Shown: positions 7,419 to 14,503 of the stretch, piece by piece
Layout: the number at the start of each line of letters is the position of its first letter
How positions within the stretch are numbered: position 1 is the stretch's first letter
Origin: an uncultured Clostridiaceae bacterium
Lineage (GTDB): Bacteria > Bacillota > Clostridia > Clostridiales > Oxobacteraceae
Direction of reading: 5' to 3'
Assembly (NCBI GenBank): GCA_937900065.1
Contig: CALCDS010000362.1
Span: forward strand, 1-17,541
DNA: 17,541 nucleotides
Notes under the pieces: model-generated
Seen by the model: the letters and a program-made list of their open reading frames with translations, nothing else
Told to the model about the DNA's origin: nothing
The model's database searches: none
Made by a program: the position numbers and the translations under genes

Positions 7419-8090
7419 GTGAAAAAAGGTTCTGCTCTTATAATCGTACTCAGCTCAATGACACTCATCCTTATGCTAGCATTGCCCATGGCAGGGCTTT
7501 CATACACCAATACCGCTATTTCAAAGTCGTCTGCAAACCTTGAAGGTGCATACTATATAGCTGAAGCAGGCATTGAAAGGTCGATATCGAATATAAAAAA
7601 AGAGATCATACCATATTTGAAAGATTCACATTTGAATTATGAAGGCGATTATATGCTCAGATATGCTCTTAATGATTGTATCAGATATTTTTTCTCAGAT
7701 TTTCCTCCTTCATTGAAATATTATAACCGTTATAACCGTGATGATGGACTACAGCATGGGGACGGAGTTGATACTAAAGCCTTTTCAAAGCTCTTAAGTT
7801 CTCCATCGTACTATGAAATATCGAATGTAGACATAGAAAGCACAGACTTAATGCCAAATGAAAAAGGTATATATGAATATGAAGTCTTGCTTAAAATAAC
7901 ATCTACAGGACATTTTAAGAATGCTACTGAAAAGATTGAAGCTTTGCTTGATATAGGAATAAATCTTAAGGTCACAGATATGGATCCAGATAATGCTGAA
8001 AAATATCCTATATTAAATGATGGATTGGAAAATTCAAATCCCATTGGATTTCTGGGTTTAAATATAAGGGCTATAGAATGGCAAAGTTGA
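7419..8090 (+). CDS. PilX-like pilus assembly protein
   Basis: The protein starts MKKGSALIIVLSSMTLILMLAL and, after about 40 residues, has AYYIAEAGIERSI, the hallmark of PilX-N proteins. There is no Glu at +5, which is usual for this class (compare GspK, tip subunit). The length is 223 residues. GTG 7419 is the start, with GGAGG at 7406-7410 upstream. The ATG at 7415 is in another frame. In other systems PilX/GspK-like proteins cap the pilus or initiate assembly. The rest of the sequence is divergent, and the start codon also makes it less certain. Confidence 0.78.
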   Translation: MKKGSALIIVLSSMTLILMLALPMAGLSYTNTAISKSSANLEGAYYIAEAGIERSISNIKKEIIPYLKDSHLNYEGDYMLRYALNDCIRYFFSDFPPSLKYYNRYNRDDGLQHGDGVDTKAFSKLLSSPSYYEISNVDIESTDLMPNEKGIYEYEVLLKITSTGHFKNATEKIEALLDIGINLKVTDMDPDNAEKYPILNDGLENSNPIGFLGLNIRAIEWQS

Positions 8091-8103
8091 AGGAGGATGA
8101 ATT

Positions 8104-8619
8104 GTGAAAACATTATTCAAGTATAAACCGCCAATAAAACGATTTGATGCAATCATTTTATTCCTGTTCATGCTTTTCACAGTATATATATCTACAACAT
8201 ATCTGGTACACTCCTATAAAATCAGGCTTGAAAAGTTAGAAACACGGCTTGAGGGCATGTCAAGCATAATAAGTTTGATGGATGGCTTAAAGGTGAGGGA
8301 AGAGTATCTTAAAGAGAAGTTGTACTCTATAAATGAAGTATCAAAATCTCAGATAGAATGGTACCCTATCGTGGAATCCATAATCACCTGTATCCCTGAT
8401 GATATAATATTAAACAGCTTGAATGCAAGCCAGGATGATATAATCGTAAAATGCACGGCAAAGAATATGACATCAATAATTGATTGCACATCAAAATTTG
8501 AGTCATGCCCGCATGTGGAATCGATAAGCAATATTGAAATATGCCCAAATTCTAAAGATGAAACTTTTGAATTTACACTATACCTTAAGCCATATGGCTA
8601 TGATAAAAGAGGTACATAA
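8104..8619 (+). CDS. pilN: PilN-like pilus alignment protein
   Basis: This 171-residue bitopic protein has a short cytoplasmic N-terminus, one membrane segment (about 16-35), and a coiled-coil stretch (about 38-75). A C-terminal ferredoxin-like part follows, with WYPIVESIITCIPDDIILNSL (about 87-107), the conserved PilN region usually written IPxxVwLtsl. The canonical cytoplasmic INLLP-type motif that binds PilM is absent; the N-terminus reads MKTLFKYKPPIKRFD. GTG 8104 is the start, seven bases after AGGAGG (8091-8096). It starts 14 bases after the PilX-like gene and is directly followed by the PilO-like gene. The family call rests on architecture, motif and neighbours. Confidence 0.72.
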   Translation: MKTLFKYKPPIKRFDAIILFLFMLFTVYISTTYLVHSYKIRLEKLETRLEGMSSIISLMDGLKVREEYLKEKLYSINEVSKSQIEWYPIVESIITCIPDDIILNSLNASQDDIIVKCTAKNMTSIIDCTSKFESCPHVESISNIEICPNSKDETFEFTLYLKPYGYDKRGT

Positions 8620-8620
8620 A

Positions 8621-9190
8621 ATGATTGCATTGACTGAACACGAAAAAAAAGTATTGTCCATACTCACGATGGCTGCCGTTATATTTGTTTACTATAAATT
8701 TTTAGAACAGCCGTGCATAAGCAACTTGAAAGCTTTGAGCGTGAAAATAGAAGAGGGATCTTTAAAATTGAAAGGCCTTGAAAATTATGAAGAGGATATG
8801 GAGGCAATAGACAAGAGAATACTGCTTTTAAAAGAAGATAGTGACATAGTCCCTGACAGCTTAAACCTTGGCAGTGTCCTAAGCAGCTTAAAAAGCATGA
8901 TAAACCAATCAGGCTGCGTCATAGGCAATATTGTAATAAAGAATGGTTATGATGAAACGTTTGAAAATGGAACATCTGATATTGCACTGATTAAAACCGC
9001 AACTATAACATGCTCACTTTATGGAGATTACATGGACATTGGCAGAATGGTAAAATCAATTGAAAACAGCGGCATCAAAATGGCGATTGAAAGCATTGAA
9101 TTAAATATGAGGAATGAAACAAAAGATTATTTTGCTGTTTTAGAGATAAACTGCTATTATATTGATTGTGAAGATAAAATTACTAAATGA
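8621..9190 (+). CDS. pilO: PilO-like pilus alignment protein
   Basis: This 189-residue protein has a short cytoplasmic N-terminus, one membrane helix (about 11-27), a charged coiled-coil region (about 35-85), then an extracytoplasmic alpha/beta part with 'GSVLSSLKSMINQSGCVI' and 'YGDYMDIGRMVKSIENSG' segments resembling PilO. The PilN/PilO pair forms a heterodimer in the periplasm or, here, the cell-wall space. I take ATG 8621, one base past the PilN-like stop, because AGAGGT (8608-8613) is well spaced. The longer frame from 8534 overlaps the upstream gene and would place the membrane helix far from the N-terminus. Identification is by position and architecture; sequence identity to classical PilO is low. 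Confidence 0.7.
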   Translation: MIALTEHEKKVLSILTMAAVIFVYYKFLEQPCISNLKALSVKIEEGSLKLKGLENYEEDMEAIDKRILLLKEDSDIVPDSLNLGSVLSSLKSMINQSGCVIGNIVIKNGYDETFENGTSDIALIKTATITCSLYGDYMDIGRMVKSIENSGIKMAIESIELNMRNETKDYFAVLEINCYYIDCEDKITK

Positions 9191-9281
9191 GCTGTTAAAA
9201 TAAAAAATATGCGAAATCGTAACTTAAGACCTATATATTTGATGTCTTACCTGCTAAAATAATTGTGATGGGGCTTTACAA

Positions 9282-9806
9282 ATGAAAAATATCGTATTGA
9301 TCGGTTTTATGGCAGTAGGAAAGACTACGGTTGGAAGAATGTTAAGCGATAAATTGAATTTCAAATTCATAGATACTGATGAAGTCATAGAAAATAAATG
9401 CAATAAAACCATTCAAAATATTTTTGCAGAGTTTGGAGAGGGATATTTTCGAAAAATAGAATCCGATGTTGTAAAGATTGCTTCAAGCTGCACAGATACG
9501 GTGATTTCCTGCGGAGGCGGCACTCCTAAGGATCCGGATAATGTTCGCAGTTTAGAGAAAAACGGTATGATCATATGCCTTAAAGCAGATGCTGATGCTA
9601 TATGTAAAAGAGCCGATATTTCAAGCGGTATAAGACCTATCCTATATAATAAATCAAAAAACGAGATAGAAGATCTGATGCTTAAGAGGCAAAAATATTA
9701 TGATGTCGCACAGTATTTTGTGGATACCTCTGACCTGACTCCAGAGGAAGTTGCAGATATGATAATAGAGTATTATAGAAAAGAAACCGACTTTTATGTG
9801 CCATAA
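9282..9806 (+). CDS. aroK: Shikimate kinase
   Basis: This cytoplasmic enzyme phosphorylates the 3-hydroxyl of shikimate with ATP in aromatic amino-acid biosynthesis. At 174 residues it is of standard size. Visible features are the P-loop GFMAVGKTT (8-16), shikimate-binding D33 in DTD (31-33), R57 in YFRKIE, the GGG motif (78-80) with CGGGTP, the lid arginine R118 in GIRPIL, and R136 in LKRQKYY. It lies 91 bases after the PilO-like gene and is unrelated to pili by function. In related genomes aro genes often sit near the peptidase-efp-spoIIIA block. Confidence 0.97.
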   Translation: MKNIVLIGFMAVGKTTVGRMLSDKLNFKFIDTDEVIENKCNKTIQNIFAEFGEGYFRKIESDVVKIASSCTDTVISCGGGTPKDPDNVRSLEKNGMIICLKADADAICKRADISSGIRPILYNKSKNEIEDLMLKRQKYYDVAQYFVDTSDLTPEEVADMIIEYYRKETDFYVP

Positions 9807-9861
9807 ACGTTATATTTGATTTTTAAGATAAAGTTTATTAAAAATTCATTGATAACGGCAT

Positions 9862-9900
9862 GAGTATTCTGATAGGATAACTAATCTATAATGAATACTC
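9862..9900. repeat. Inverted repeat (hairpin) between aroK and the peptidase gene
   Basis: GAGTATTC (9862-9869) and GAATACTC (9893-9900) are exact complements. Inside, ATAG and CTAT can extend the stem around a loop. There is no T tract immediately after, so it is a poor terminator candidate. It sits just ahead of an interspersed repeat copy. Confidence 0.5.
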
Positions 9901-9926
9901 CAGCTCAGTAAAGTTCTTTGAATTTT

Positions 9927-10018
9927 AGGCTATATTAAAGTATGATATTGATTTTTGAGCAATCCAGGTGAGCGATGTGAGCGGGATGCTCAAAATCAAT
10001 ATCTTTGTTAAAAAACCA
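9927..10018 (+). repeat. Interspersed intergenic repeat, copy 1 (hairpin type)
   Basis: The left end is AGGCTATATTAAAGTA and the right end ATCTTTGTTAAAAAACC. Between them GATATTGATTTTTGAGCA (9944-9961) pairs with TGCTCAAAATCAATATC (9987-10003), giving a long stem with one extra T. The spacer holds GTGAGCGATGTGAGCGGGA. Its left 55 bases closely match copy 3, and its right end matches copy 2. No protein is encoded. It looks like a non-autonomous MITE- or REP-like element. Confidence 0.75.
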
Positions 10019-10032
10019 AATTTTAATATAAA
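10005..10032 (+). promoter_or_regulatory. Possible promoter reading out of repeat copy 1
   Basis: TTGTTA (10005-10010), inside the right end of the repeat, and TATAAA (10027-10032), just outside it, are 16 bases apart and 30 bases upstream of the peptidase start. If real, insertion of the repeat supplied the -35 element. The match is moderate and the region is AT-rich. Confidence 0.3.
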
Positions 10033-10062
10033 TTATATCGTTTACACTCAGGAGGTGTTTTG

Positions 10063-11133
10063 ATGAGCAACTTAAGATTAAAAAAATTTAGAGATTGTTT
10101 AAAAAACAAGGGATTGGATGGCGCTTTAGTTTATAGTGATACCAACAGGAATTATTTGAGCAGGTTTAAAGGAGACGAAAGCTATATAATCGTTACACAA
10201 AATAATGCCATATTCATAACTGATTCAAGATATGTCGAGCAAGCCAAAGGTGAGGTAGATGAATTTGAAGTCAGAGAATATGATAAGAATATTGTTGATT
10301 ATATTAAAGAGACTGTAAATTCTCTAAATATAAAAACTTTAGGCTTTGAAGAAGACTTTGTGACATATAAGGTGTATAGTGAACTTAAGAAAGCTTTGGA
10401 GGGCGTAACGCTTTCAGGTATTGGCGGTACCATTGAAAAATTAAGGCAGATAAAGGAAGATTCCGAAATCAAATATATAGAGAAAGCCGCAGAAATAGCT
10501 GATAAAGCTTTTATACATATGCTTGAATTCATAAAGCCGGGCATGACCGAAAAGAAGATAGGGCTTGAGCTTGAGTTCTTCATGCGCTTAAATGGAGCAC
10601 AAAAACTTTCATTTAATTCGATAGTGGCATCTGGAAAGAGATCATGTCTCCCTCACGGCACGGCAACTTCAAAAAGAGTTGAGAATGGTGATTTCTTGAC
10701 ACTCGATTATGGATGCGTATATAATGGTTATTGCTCTGATATGACGAGAACTATAGTTATCGGAGAAGCTTCCGAAAAGCAAAAGGAAATATACAGTATA
10801 GTTCTTGAAGCCAATAAAACCGGATTAAAAGCAATAAAACCTGGAATTGCAGGGTATGAAGCCGATAAGGCCGCAAGGGACGTGATTGAAAAGCACGGAT
10901 ATGGACAATATTTCGGACACAGTCTGGGACATGGTGTTGGAATGGATATTCATGAGCTTCCTAGACTTTCAAAAAAAGGTTTTGAGATTTTACGCCCGGG
11001 AATGGTTGTTACCGATGAGCCTGGTATATACATACCTGATTTTGGCGGAGTCAGGATTGAAGATCTGGTCCTTGTAACCGATGACGGCTTGAAAGTATTA
11101 TCCAAATCAAATAAAGAATTGATTCAATTATAG
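10063..11133 (+). CDS. M24 family aminopeptidase, Xaa-Pro type (YqhT-like)
   Basis: This 356-residue cytoplasmic metallopeptidase would remove N-terminal residues from peptides with proline at position 2, or cleave Xaa-Pro dipeptides. An N-terminal creatinase-like domain spans about 1-130, and the pita-bread catalytic domain about 135-350. All five dinuclear metal ligands are visible: D215 (LTLDYG), D226 (CSDMTRT), H290 (GHSLGHGVG), E319 (TDEPGIY) and E333 (RIED). I take ATG 10063, after GGAGGTG (10051-10057); the TTG at 10060 just before it is unlikely. It lies upstream of efp, as yqhT does in Bacillus. Aminopeptidase versus dipeptidase activity cannot be separated from sequence. Confidence 0.92.
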   Translation: MSNLRLKKFRDCLKNKGLDGALVYSDTNRNYLSRFKGDESYIIVTQNNAIFITDSRYVEQAKGEVDEFEVREYDKNIVDYIKETVNSLNIKTLGFEEDFVTYKVYSELKKALEGVTLSGIGGTIEKLRQIKEDSEIKYIEKAAEIADKAFIHMLEFIKPGMTEKKIGLELEFFMRLNGAQKLSFNSIVASGKRSCLPHGTATSKRVENGDFLTLDYGCVYNGYCSDMTRTIVIGEASEKQKEIYSIVLEANKTGLKAIKPGIAGYEADKAARDVIEKHGYGQYFGHSLGHGVGMDIHELPRLSKKGFEILRPGMVVTDEPGIYIPDFGGVRIEDLVLVTDDGLKVLSKSNKELIQL

Positions 11134-11289
11134 AAAAACCATTATGGGTTTATGTTCAAACGGATATATCTTTTAAGAGCGTTAATAATTAAACTGGATA
11201 ATGGAGAAAATATTATTGTTGTTTGACTTTAATTTTTTATTATATATTGAATGAATATATTAGTTTTATTTATGGAGGGATTTATATAA

Positions 11290-11847
11290 ATGATATCAGC
11301 AGGAGAGTTTAGAAAAGGCACTACTTTTGAAATGGATGGACAAGTGTTCAATATTGTGGACTTCCAGCATGTAAAGCCTGGAAAGGGTGCCGCTTTCGTA
11401 AGAACAAAAGTAAAGAATGTGATAACAGGTGCAGTGCTCGAAAAAACATTCAATCCAACTGAAAAATTCCCTGAAGCTGTTATAGAAAGAAAAGAGATGC
11501 AGTATCTTTATAATGATGGAAGCCTCTATTATTTTATGGACACAGATACATATGAGCAGATTCCATTAAATAAAGACATAGTAGAGGATGCCGTTAAATT
11601 CCTGAAAGAAAATGATTTGGCCACAATAAGGTTTTATAAAGGAGAGGCGTTTTCTGTAGAACCGCCAAACTTTGTAGAGCTTGAGGTTACCCATACGGAA
11701 CCGGGAGTAAGGGGCGATACTGCGACAAATACCTTAAAGCCCGCAACTCTTGAGACAGGTGCCAGTATAATGGTTCCTCTGTTTATAAATACAGGCGATA
11801 AGATAAGAGTAGACACCAGGTCAGGTGAATACATGGAAAGAGCATAG
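11290..11847 (+). CDS. efp: Elongation factor P
   Basis: EF-P binds stalled ribosomes between the P and E sites and relieves pausing at consecutive prolines. The protein has the standard 185 residues. It opens MISAGEFRKGTTFEMDG, and the modified-lysine loop reads VKPGKGAAF with K32 at the tip. It ends with the family signature region (VTHTEPGVRGDTATNTLKPA, about 133-152, then IMVPLFINTGDKIRVDTRSGEY). A lysine at the tip of a PGKG loop fits both the Bacillus 5-aminopentanol modification and other lysine-modifying systems; no modifying enzyme is in the window. The ribosome site GGAGGG lies 10 bases upstream of the ATG. Confidence 0.98.
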   Translation: MISAGEFRKGTTFEMDGQVFNIVDFQHVKPGKGAAFVRTKVKNVITGAVLEKTFNPTEKFPEAVIERKEMQYLYNDGSLYYFMDTDTYEQIPLNKDIVEDAVKFLKENDLATIRFYKGEAFSVEPPNFVELEVTHTEPGVRGDTATNTLKPATLETGASIMVPLFINTGDKIRVDTRSGEYMERA

Positions 11848-11881
11848 CAGTGCTAAAATATAAAATCTAAGGAGGTGCTTT

Positions 11882-12319
11882 ATGAATACAATAAGAGAAA
11901 AAGTGTCCTATGTTCGAGGTTTAGCAGACGGTTTGGAAATTAAAGACGACACAAAGGAAGGTAAAGTTATCATATCGATTTTAGAAGTGCTGGATGATAT
12001 TGCAGATGCTATTGAAACTCTGGATTCTTCCCAATCCGAACTTGACGAATATGTTGACGCAATCGATGAAGATTTGGCTGATGTTGAAGATGAAGTGTTT
12101 GGAGAAGATGAATGCGATGAGGATGACGGTTTTATAGAGATTGAATGCCCGAACTGCCATGAAACCGTATACCTTGACGAAGACCTTTTCGATGATGAAG
12201 ATGAAGAAATAGTTTGCCCTAACTGTCATGAGTCAATCCATTTTGATAGCGACCGTTTAAAGGAACGCTTTGATGATGATGATAAAGGCAAACAAAACTC
12301 TGATGTAAAAAATGACTGA
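11882..12319 (+). CDS. CD1247-like acidic zinc-ribbon protein, function unknown
   Basis: This 145-residue protein has two parts. The N-terminal ~70 residues (opening MNTIREKVSYVRGLADGLEI) form an alpha-helical domain recurrent in Clostridia, known as the CD1247 N-terminal domain. The C-terminal part holds a zinc ribbon, C89-x2-C92 and C112-x2-C115, both written CPNCHE. The linkers are extremely rich in Asp and Glu. Homologues are often mislabelled as AraC regulators, but no AraC helix-turn-helix is visible. It lies 34 bases downstream of efp with a strong AAGGAGGTG site, and upstream of spoIIIAA. Its role is unknown; a sporulation or regulatory link is only suggested by place. Confidence 0.85.
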   Translation: MNTIREKVSYVRGLADGLEIKDDTKEGKVIISILEVLDDIADAIETLDSSQSELDEYVDAIDEDLADVEDEVFGEDECDEDDGFIEIECPNCHETVYLDEDLFDDEDEEIVCPNCHESIHFDSDRLKERFDDDDKGKQNSDVKND

Positions 12320-12326
12320 AACTGAT

Positions 12327-12352
12327 AAAACCCTATATGGGTTTTTCTTTTT
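12327..12352 (+). terminator. Rho-independent terminator of the efp / CD1247-like unit
   Basis: AAAACCC (12327-12333) pairs with GGGTTTT (12339-12345) across a 5-base loop. It is followed by TTCTTTTT-type sequence. It starts eight bases after the stop codon of the CD1247-like gene. Confidence 0.8.
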
Positions 12353-12384
12353 GTGAAGCGAAATATCAAGATAAACTGCATTAT

Positions 12385-12443
12385 AAAAGGGATACATTGT
12401 CTTTTAAGAGATTATAAAAAAAGACCATGTATCCTTTTTTTAT
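12385..12443 (+). terminator. Second, larger terminator-like hairpin, possibly bidirectional
   Basis: AAAAGGGATACATTGTCTTTT (12385-12405) is almost complementary to AAAAGACCATGTATCCTTTTT (12419-12439), with one or two mismatches mid-stem. The pair closes about 20 bp around a short AT-rich loop and ends in a run of seven T residues. It abuts the left end of the interspersed repeat copy. Confidence 0.7.
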
Positions 12444-12626
12444 AAATTTAGGTTCTATCAAAGTATAGCGAGGCGATAGATGTTCCAAACTTGTGGCGGC
12501 AGGTACCGTATATCTGTATCATTTTCAAGCGGCAAGTTATCTTTCGCCTCGCCAAAGTTTGAAAGTAAGAAAGGGCGAGCGGGATGCTCAAAAAATCAGC
12601 ATCTTTGTTAAACAGAGCCTAAATTT
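12444..12626 (+). repeat. Interspersed intergenic repeat, copy 2 (183 bp, different interior)
   Basis: The terminal inverted repeats are AAATTTAGGTTCTAT (12444-12458) and its near complement ACAGAGCCTAAATTT (12612-12626), with two mismatches. Ends match copies 1 and 3, and GAGCGGGATGCTCAAAA near the right end matches copy 1. The interior differs and carries its own inverted pair, GCGAGGCGATAGA (12468-12480) with TCTTTCGCCTCGC (12540-12552). No transposase is encoded; it would have been mobilised in trans, if at all. Confidence 0.7.
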
Positions 12627-12738
12627 AAAATCATTGTTTTAGACTGTAAAATTTAGTCTTACGTTTTGTTTTTCATATCAAGCATATTATCAGACCAATA
12701 TAAATATTAATTATATAAAGAAAGGGGGACATGTTCTA

Positions 12739-13743
12739 GTGGAATCATATGATAAACCAGGCCGTATAAGAAATATACTTGAAAATGAAATACTGCCCGG
12801 AGTATCTCCAAAGGTCAGCTCTATAATATCCAGATTGAATGACAATTATATTGCGAATCTCGAAGAGATAAGAATGAGGCTTGGTAAACCTCTTATGATA
12901 AATTGTTGCAAAGCGGACTATATGGTGACATCTTTTGGAACAATAGCAAACAGCATTGACGCGGCGTATAACGTTTCAAGAGATGATTGTGAAATGACGA
13001 TGCAGCTATTAAGCAATTATTCGATTTATGCTATCGAAGATGAACTCAAAAATGGTTATATAACTTTAAAGGGAGGCCACCGGGTAGGCATCGTTGGAAA
13101 AGGAATACTTGAATCAGGCAAATTGAAGGCTTTAAAGAACATATCTGGATTTAATATAAGACTTTCAAGGCAGATAATAGGAGCTGCCGACAACCTAATC
13201 AAGTTTTTATTAAAGAGAGGAAGCATATATAATACGCTGATTATATCACCCCCTCAGTGCGGTAAAACTACACTTCTAAGAGATATAGTAAGGCAGTTGA
13301 GCTGCGGAGTCCCTTCATTTAATTTTAAAGGGCTCAAGGTAGGGCTTGTGGATGAAAGATCAGAAGTGGCAGGTTCATTCATGGGTATGCCTCAAAATGA
13401 TGTGGGTTTCAGGACAGATGTGCTAGATGCATGTCCTAAATCATTGGGAATAACAATGCTTATAAGATCAATGTCTCCTCAGGTCGTAGCAACTGATGAG
13501 ATAGGAAGCAAATATGACGCTGAAGCAATATATGAAGCATTGAACTGCGGCGTGAGGATTATAACTACGATTCATGGTGATGGGCTTGAAGATATATTAA
13601 GCAGGCCTTACATAGGAGATCTGGTAAGAAACAGGGTATTTGAAAGGTTGATAATATTGAGTTCCTCTAATGGGCCAGGTACGGTAGAGGAGATAATCGA
13701 TGGAACAAATCTCAATGTTTTGGTTAAAAAGCCTTTCAGATAA
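12739..13743 (+). CDS. spoIIIAA: Stage III sporulation protein AA, mother-cell ATPase
   Basis: SpoIIIAA is the cytoplasmic ATPase of the SpoIIIA-SpoIIQ channel, related to type II/IV secretion ATPases. The 334-residue protein has Walker A SPPQCGKTT (170-178) and Walker B VVATDEIG (249-256), with conserved ERSEVAGSFMGMPQNDVG (206-223) between them. The first P-loop residue is Ser where the family commonly has Gly; the Lys-Thr core is intact. The GTG at 12739 is the start, preceded by AAAGGGGG. It heads the operon and lies 11 bases before spoIIIAB. It is expected to be expressed in the mother cell. Confidence 0.95.
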   Translation: MESYDKPGRIRNILENEILPGVSPKVSSIISRLNDNYIANLEEIRMRLGKPLMINCCKADYMVTSFGTIANSIDAAYNVSRDDCEMTMQLLSNYSIYAIEDELKNGYITLKGGHRVGIVGKGILESGKLKALKNISGFNIRLSRQIIGAADNLIKFLLKRGSIYNTLIISPPQCGKTTLLRDIVRQLSCGVPSFNFKGLKVGLVDERSEVAGSFMGMPQNDVGFRTDVLDACPKSLGITMLIRSMSPQVVATDEIGSKYDAEAIYEALNCGVRIITTIHGDGLEDILSRPYIGDLVRNRVFERLIILSSSNGPGTVEEIIDGTNLNVLVKKPFR

Positions 13744-13754
13744 AGGAGGATATC

Positions 13755-14273
13755 ATGATTAAAATAATAGGATGCATTGTAATACTGATTGCAAGTTCAG
13801 GTTTTGGATACATCGCAGGTTCAAGGTTTAAATATAGAGTAAAAGAGATCAGGCTTTTGATGGTATCGCTTCAGATGCTGGAGACAGAAATGACATATAC
13901 AAGCACCCCTCTTCCGCAAGCGTTTGAATCCGTCTATCTGAAAAGTTCGACTCCCATAAGCTATATTTTTAAAAAAGTCAGCCAGTCTCTAAAAAACCAT
14001 AACTTCTCAACGGTTGGTGAAGCATTTGAAAAAGCTCTTTTGGATTGCAAAGACATTATGGCGCTCTCAACAGAGGATATCGATATATTGAAATCTTTCG
14101 GCCATACTCTGGGAAGTTCAGACATAGATGGGCAGATAAAGAGCTTTAAAATGGTATTGAAGCAGCTTGAAACCCAAGAGGCAAAAGCAGAGGAAGACAG
14201 AAGCAAAAATGAAAAGATGTATAAAAACCTGGGATTCCTAACCGGAATCGCAGTATCAGTATTACTTTTATGA
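13755..14273 (+). CDS. spoIIIAB: Stage III sporulation protein AB
   Basis: This 172-residue membrane protein shares a fold with GspF/PilC platform domains. It has one hydrophobic segment at the N-terminus (about 3-21) and one at the extreme C-terminus, with a helical domain between ('YRVKEIRLLMVSLQMLETEM', about 28-47). The ATG follows AAAGGAGGATATC. It is the probable partner of the SpoIIIAA ATPase. Confidence 0.94.
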   Translation: MIKIIGCIVILIASSGFGYIAGSRFKYRVKEIRLLMVSLQMLETEMTYTSTPLPQAFESVYLKSSTPISYIFKKVSQSLKNHNFSTVGEAFEKALLDCKDIMALSTEDIDILKSFGHTLGSSDIDGQIKSFKMVLKQLETQEAKAEEDRSKNEKMYKNLGFLTGIAVSVLLL

Positions 14274-14283
14274 GGAGGATATC

Positions 14284-14487
14284 ATGGGTTTTGATGTAAA
14301 TATGATATTTAAAATAGCGGCTATAGGCATACTGGTTTCAGTTTTAAACCAAGTATTAATAAGGTCAGGCAGGGAAGAACAGGCTATGATGACAACGCTT
14401 GCAGGTATTGTGGTAGTCCTCTTTATGGTAATAACTATGATAAGCAGGCTGTTCAACACTGTGAAAACAATGTTTCAGCTTTACTAA
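14284..14487 (+). CDS. spoIIIAC: Stage III sporulation protein AC
   Basis: This 67-residue protein has two membrane helices (about 5-24 and 38-58) separated by 'RSGREEQAMMTTLAG'. It is an integral component of the SpoIIIA channel complex and usually the shortest gene of the operon. It starts 10 bases after spoIIIAB, using a ribosome site almost identical to that of spoIIIAB (GGAGGATATCATG). Confidence 0.93.
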   Translation: MGFDVNMIFKIAAIGILVSVLNQVLIRSGREEQAMMTTLAGIVVVLFMVITMISRLFNTVKTMFQLY

Positions 14488-14503
14488 ACAGGGATGTGAT
14501 GAT

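Larger units (their letters stand above)
12320..12738. other. 419-base intergenic region between the CD1247-like gene and spoIIIAA
   Basis: It holds two terminator-like hairpins (12327-12352 and 12385-12443), then an interspersed repeat copy (12444-12626), then a 112-base AT-rich leader before spoIIIAA. The promoter of spoIIIA, expected to be sigma-E-dependent, should lie in the last part. I found no convincing -10/-35 pair. A 43-codon ORF in the repeat is probably not a gene. Confidence 0.8.

Noticed and set aside
8534..9190. Longer start for the PilO-like gene at 8534
   Set aside because: This would overlap the PilN-like gene by 86 bases and displace the membrane helix. ATG 8621 has a good ribosome site.
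11137..11154. AAACC/GGTTT hairpin after the peptidase gene as a terminator
   Set aside because: The stem has only five pairs and no T tract follows.
11223..11261. TTGACT followed by TATATT upstream of efp as a promoter
   Set aside because: The TATATT candidates lie 14 or 27 bases from TTGACT; none gives a 16-18 base spacer. The region is too AT-rich for a confident call.
12480..12611. A 43-codon ORF (ATG at 12480) inside repeat copy 2
   Set aside because: It lies wholly within the repeat, lacks a ribosome binding site, and is absent from the other copies. It is more likely a by-product of the element's sequence.
12627..12738. Sigma-E-type promoter for spoIIIAA
   Set aside because: Several CATAT-like strings exist (12674-12679, 12683-12690), but none pairs with a -35 or -10 element at the expected 13-15 base spacing. 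No site is assigned.
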